DNA of 33,786 nucleotides from a virus: positions 1 to 33,786 of the IMG/VR virus record IMGVR_UViG_3300045999_009824; one strand, given 5' to 3'. Position numbers and translations under genes: made by a program. The notes under the pieces are model-generated. The model did not search any database. It had not been told where the DNA came from and worked only from the letters and a program-made list of their open reading frames with translations. Positions 31,306 through 33,786 of this stretch are shown here, piece by piece. Each line of letters opens with the position of its first letter. The stretch's first letter is position 1.

Positions 31306-33786
31306 TATTGTGATATATAAACTATATATTCATCTAAAGCTGGAGGGTTAGCAAATATAATACTTGCTGTATTAGCATTAATTCTTCTTATGTCTGGGTA
31401 AACTGTTTCGCCATTTGATCCACTTTCATAGACTGTTATATGAAGATTTCTTGTATTAAAACCATGGTTTATATCAAAACTAGATGACAATCCATTTCCT
31501 ATAATTGATGAAGTTGAGTTAAAAGTTCCTCCTCCACCTGAAAGTAAATTTGTACCTACACCAGCAGCGCATGCTGTTAAATCAATATATGCTCCTCTTG
31601 CTGTTCCTCCTTGTTCAAAAAATCGAATTCTATTTTGATAAGCATCAATTGTAATACCACTACCTGTAAGTGATGAGTTTGTTACTGGTTTTCCTAGTAG
31701 AATTTCTCCACCTTCATCACCACCAACTGCACCAGCTATTATCTTATCACCATATAATTCAAGAGTAGCCCCAGAGCCACTTACAACTAATGAACCAGTT
31801 ATTGTAACATTTTGTATAAGTGAACTTACAGATGAAGCTGTTAAAGCATATGATGCACTTAAAGCGGGATTTATACTTGTAAATGTAGATCCTGTGATGT
31901 ATGATGCGGTTAATGCTTGGGAAGCACTATTAGCCCAACTACTTGTTATTTGATAAGTTCCTAATGGTAGGAAAGATGCTGTTTGAGCATTTGTAGCCCA
32001 AGAAGATGTGCCATTAAGACTACCAGTAAAACTACCAGTGAATGATCCTGTATTATAAGAAGCAGTAAAACTGTTTATACTAGAAGTAAAGGTATTAAAA
32101 CTTGAAGTAGTTACTAAACTACTAGTATCAACATTTCCTCCATTAACAACATATTCTGCCCAACTGCTTGTTATCTGATATGTACCAACAGGTAGAAAAG
32201 ATGCTGTTTGAGCATTTATAGCATTTGAAGCACTTTGAGCCCAAGATGCTGTTATAGAGTAAGTCCCTATTGGTAGGAAAGAAGCAGTTAAAGCATTTGT
32301 AGCCCAACTAGCTGTTCCGAGTAATGAGCCTGTAAATACACCAGTAAAGGATCCACTAAATGATCCTGTATTGCTTAAAAATTGATCTACTCTATTAGCT
32401 GTCACAATTACAGATGGAACTGTGGGGCCAATAGCTGGTGTTGTAGCTGTCAATTGAATACCAGTAGTATCAGAAGACCACATAATTTGATAGTAGTCAT
32501 TTGCCGCCGCATTTACAAACCAATTCCAAGCTGCTACACCTTGACCATTTTGAGATAAGTCAAACTCTGTGTTTGTTTCTGCTAAATCAATACCATTTTT
32601 TCTTAACCAAATGTAAGTTGAATCTGTACCACCTGGATTTGTTTTTGTTATCTGTACTGAAAATTGTATATTATAAACACCAGCATTAGTTATTTTAATG
32701 TAGGTATTATATGGATTTAATGAGCCTGATATAGATACTCCATTACTAATGTCTGTTGTATTAAGAGACATTGAATTGATAGCATTTATTGCAGGATTTG
32801 TTTGTGTAGTAGTATCATAAAAACTACCATAAGAACCTGTTGCTGTGTTGCCATATATGCCGCCACCACCAGTTGAAGTAACAGTCACTTGACCTAAACC
32901 ATTTGCAGGTGATAAAGTAATGTTTGGTCCTGCTAGTAATTGAGTCACTCCACCATTTAAAGCGTATGAAGCTGTTCCTAATAAAGAACCTGTGAATGAG
33001 CCTGTAAAAGATCCAGTAGCAGATAAGGTAGTTCCATTGTATGTTAATACAGGTACACCTCCAAAAGCATTATTATTATTATATTGTATTTGAGTATTTG
33101 AACCTCCAGGAGATGTTGTACCTCCACCACCTCCACCTCCACCACCTACTCCTCTAAATAAACCTCCAGGTAGTATAGTAAAATCAGCATCTACTGTGAA
33201 TGTACCATCTCCTTTAATTACTATAGCTCCTACATAAATAGCATTTGCTGCTGTATTAGGTGCTTCAGTAAATGGTTCTATGTTTATATTAGCAATAGCC
33301 TCTGATTCAGTTGAATATACTGCGTTACCATAATAAACTACTATGGCTTTAGAAACTGAATTTGGGAACCAATATACTCTTTGGATTGACCAACTATTAT
33401 TAGCTACACTTGTTAAAGTACCATTAAGTGAGTATTGGGTTGGGTCTATTGTAGTATATCCTGCACCCGCGTTAGTATCATATACCCAATTAGAGCCAGA
33501 TTGTCTGTATCTAAATATTTTTGATATATTTGTTCCAGGGTCTGTTACATAAGATGGGTTATTTGGGTCTGTTGGGTAATTGGCTCCATCTGCAAAAGAA
33601 GTACCACTTCCAACTGTTAATCCACGAGATGAACTTGTAGCTAAAGCATGTCCTGAAAGTTTTAAGGGTCCAAAAGCAGATATAAATACATTTGATCTTT
33701 GTTTCCATCCATATGCTAGAGAAGGTTGTGTTTTTACAGCATTTATTGATGAGCGATTTTGATGTAAAACAATACCTACTGGTATC
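31305..33786 (-). CDS. Large tail fibre protein, 5' end beyond the window
   Basis: The frame is open from the stop at 31305 to the right edge (about 827 codons visible), so the true start lies outside. A GTG at 32948 is internal and not the start: upstream codons encode continuous fibre-like sequence. The visible part begins with a non-repetitive domain (SSINAVKTQPSLAYGWKQRS, FRYRQSGSNWVYDTNAG), then nine consecutive glycines, then a SNTQIQYNNNNAFGGVPVLT module also found in the HAEG fibre, a jelly-roll-like domain (NTYIKITNAGVYNIQFSVQI) and TASWAQSASNAINAQ repeats. It ends with SSFDINHGFNTRNLHITVYE, a small C-terminal domain common in phage fibres. It shares shaft modules with the gene at 23230-26061. 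Confidence 0.87.
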   Translation of the reverse strand, partial: IPVGIVLHQNRSSINAVKTQPSLAYGWKQRSNVFISAFGPLKLSGHALATSSSRGLTVGSGTSFADGANYPTDPNNPSYVTDPGTNISKIFRYRQSGSNWVYDTNAGAGYTTIDPTQYSLNGTLTSVANNSWSIQRVYWFPNSVSKAIVVYYGNAVYSTESEAIANINIEPFTEAPNTAANAIYVGAIVIKGDGTFTVDADFTILPGGLFRGVGGGGGGGGGTTSPGGSNTQIQYNNNNAFGGVPVLTYNGTTLSATGSFTGSFTGSLLGTASYALNGGVTQLLAGPNITLSPANGLGQVTVTSTGGGGIYGNTATGSYGSFYDTTTQTNPAINAINSMSLNTTDISNGVSISGSLNPYNTYIKITNAGVYNIQFSVQITKTNPGGTDSTYIWLRKNGIDLAETNTEFDLSQNGQGVAAWNWFVNAAANDYYQIMWSSDTTGIQLTATTPAIGPTVPSVIVTANRVDQFLSNTGSFSGSFTGVFTGSLLGTASWATNALTASFLPIGTYSITASWAQSASNAINAQTASFLPVGTYQITSSWAEYVVNGGNVDTSSLVTTSSFNTFTSSINSFTASYNTGSFTGSFTGSLNGTSSWATNAQTASFLPLGTYQITSSWANSASQALTASYITGSTFTSINPALSASYALTASSVSSLIQNVTITGSLVVSGSGATLELYGDKIIAGAVGGDEGGEILLGKPVTNSSLTGSGITIDAYQNRIRFFEQGGTARGAYIDLTACAAGVGTNLLSGGGGTFNSTSSIIGNGLSSSFDINHGFNTRNLHITVYESGSNGETVYPDIRRINANTASIIFANPPALDEYIVYISQ

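Noticed and set aside
23230-33786. Diversity-generating retroelement targeting a fibre
   Set aside because: No reverse transcriptase is present in the window, and the repeats do not show a template/variable pair with A-specific changes. It cannot be excluded outside the window.

Overview
This window is a 33.8 kb piece of an AT-rich contractile-tailed (myovirus-type, T4-related) phage genome. Every gene I can support lies on the minus strand, so transcription runs from high to low coordinates. Phage identity rests on a tail sheath, tail tube, tape measure, baseplate and fibre block joined to a T4-style replication set (DnaB/gp41-type helicase, flap exonuclease, UvsX recombinase, gp32-like single-strand binding protein) and a class I ribonucleotide reductase. 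Most starts lack a Shine-Dalgarno sequence and are preceded by A/T-only leaders, and the fibres are rich in Thr/Ala/Ser repeats. Both facts fit a phage of Bacteroidota, but the host is an inference.

Layout from right to left, in the direction of transcription. (a) 33786-23230, adhesion module: a fibre gene that runs off the right edge, a 50-residue gene, two adjacent glycine-rich adhesins, a small fibre-associated protein and two very large repeat-built fibres. (b) 23194-19506, tail shaft: a small coiled-coil protein, sheath, tube, a strong intrinsic terminator, and a T4 gp26-type chaperone whose 3' end overlaps a second frame at a run of seven T, which looks like a programmed frameshift. (c) 19474-8852, tape measure and baseplate: a 1678-residue tape measure with 57-61-residue tandem repeats, a 52-residue gene, a large structural protein, a LysM/gp53-like protein, a large hub-like protein and a 179-residue protein, closed by a weak terminator. 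(d) 8806-1, replication and nucleotide metabolism: a short, divergent family A DNA polymerase, an unknown protein, a 125-base leader with possible RNA structure, gp32-like SSB, UvsX, exonuclease, an unknown protein, helicase, NrdB and NrdA (cut by the left edge).

Working together, block d would supply dNTPs and a recombination-capable replisome, and blocks a-c build a long contractile tail with a complex receptor-binding apparatus. A short motif, ATATTTATWA on the coding strand, recurs upstream of seven tail genes and is absent from the intergenic positions of the replication block where a promoter could work. It is my best candidate for a late promoter element. No RNA genes, CRISPR array, insertion sequence, reverse transcriptase or integrase was seen, and no gene-free stretch exceeds 130 bases.
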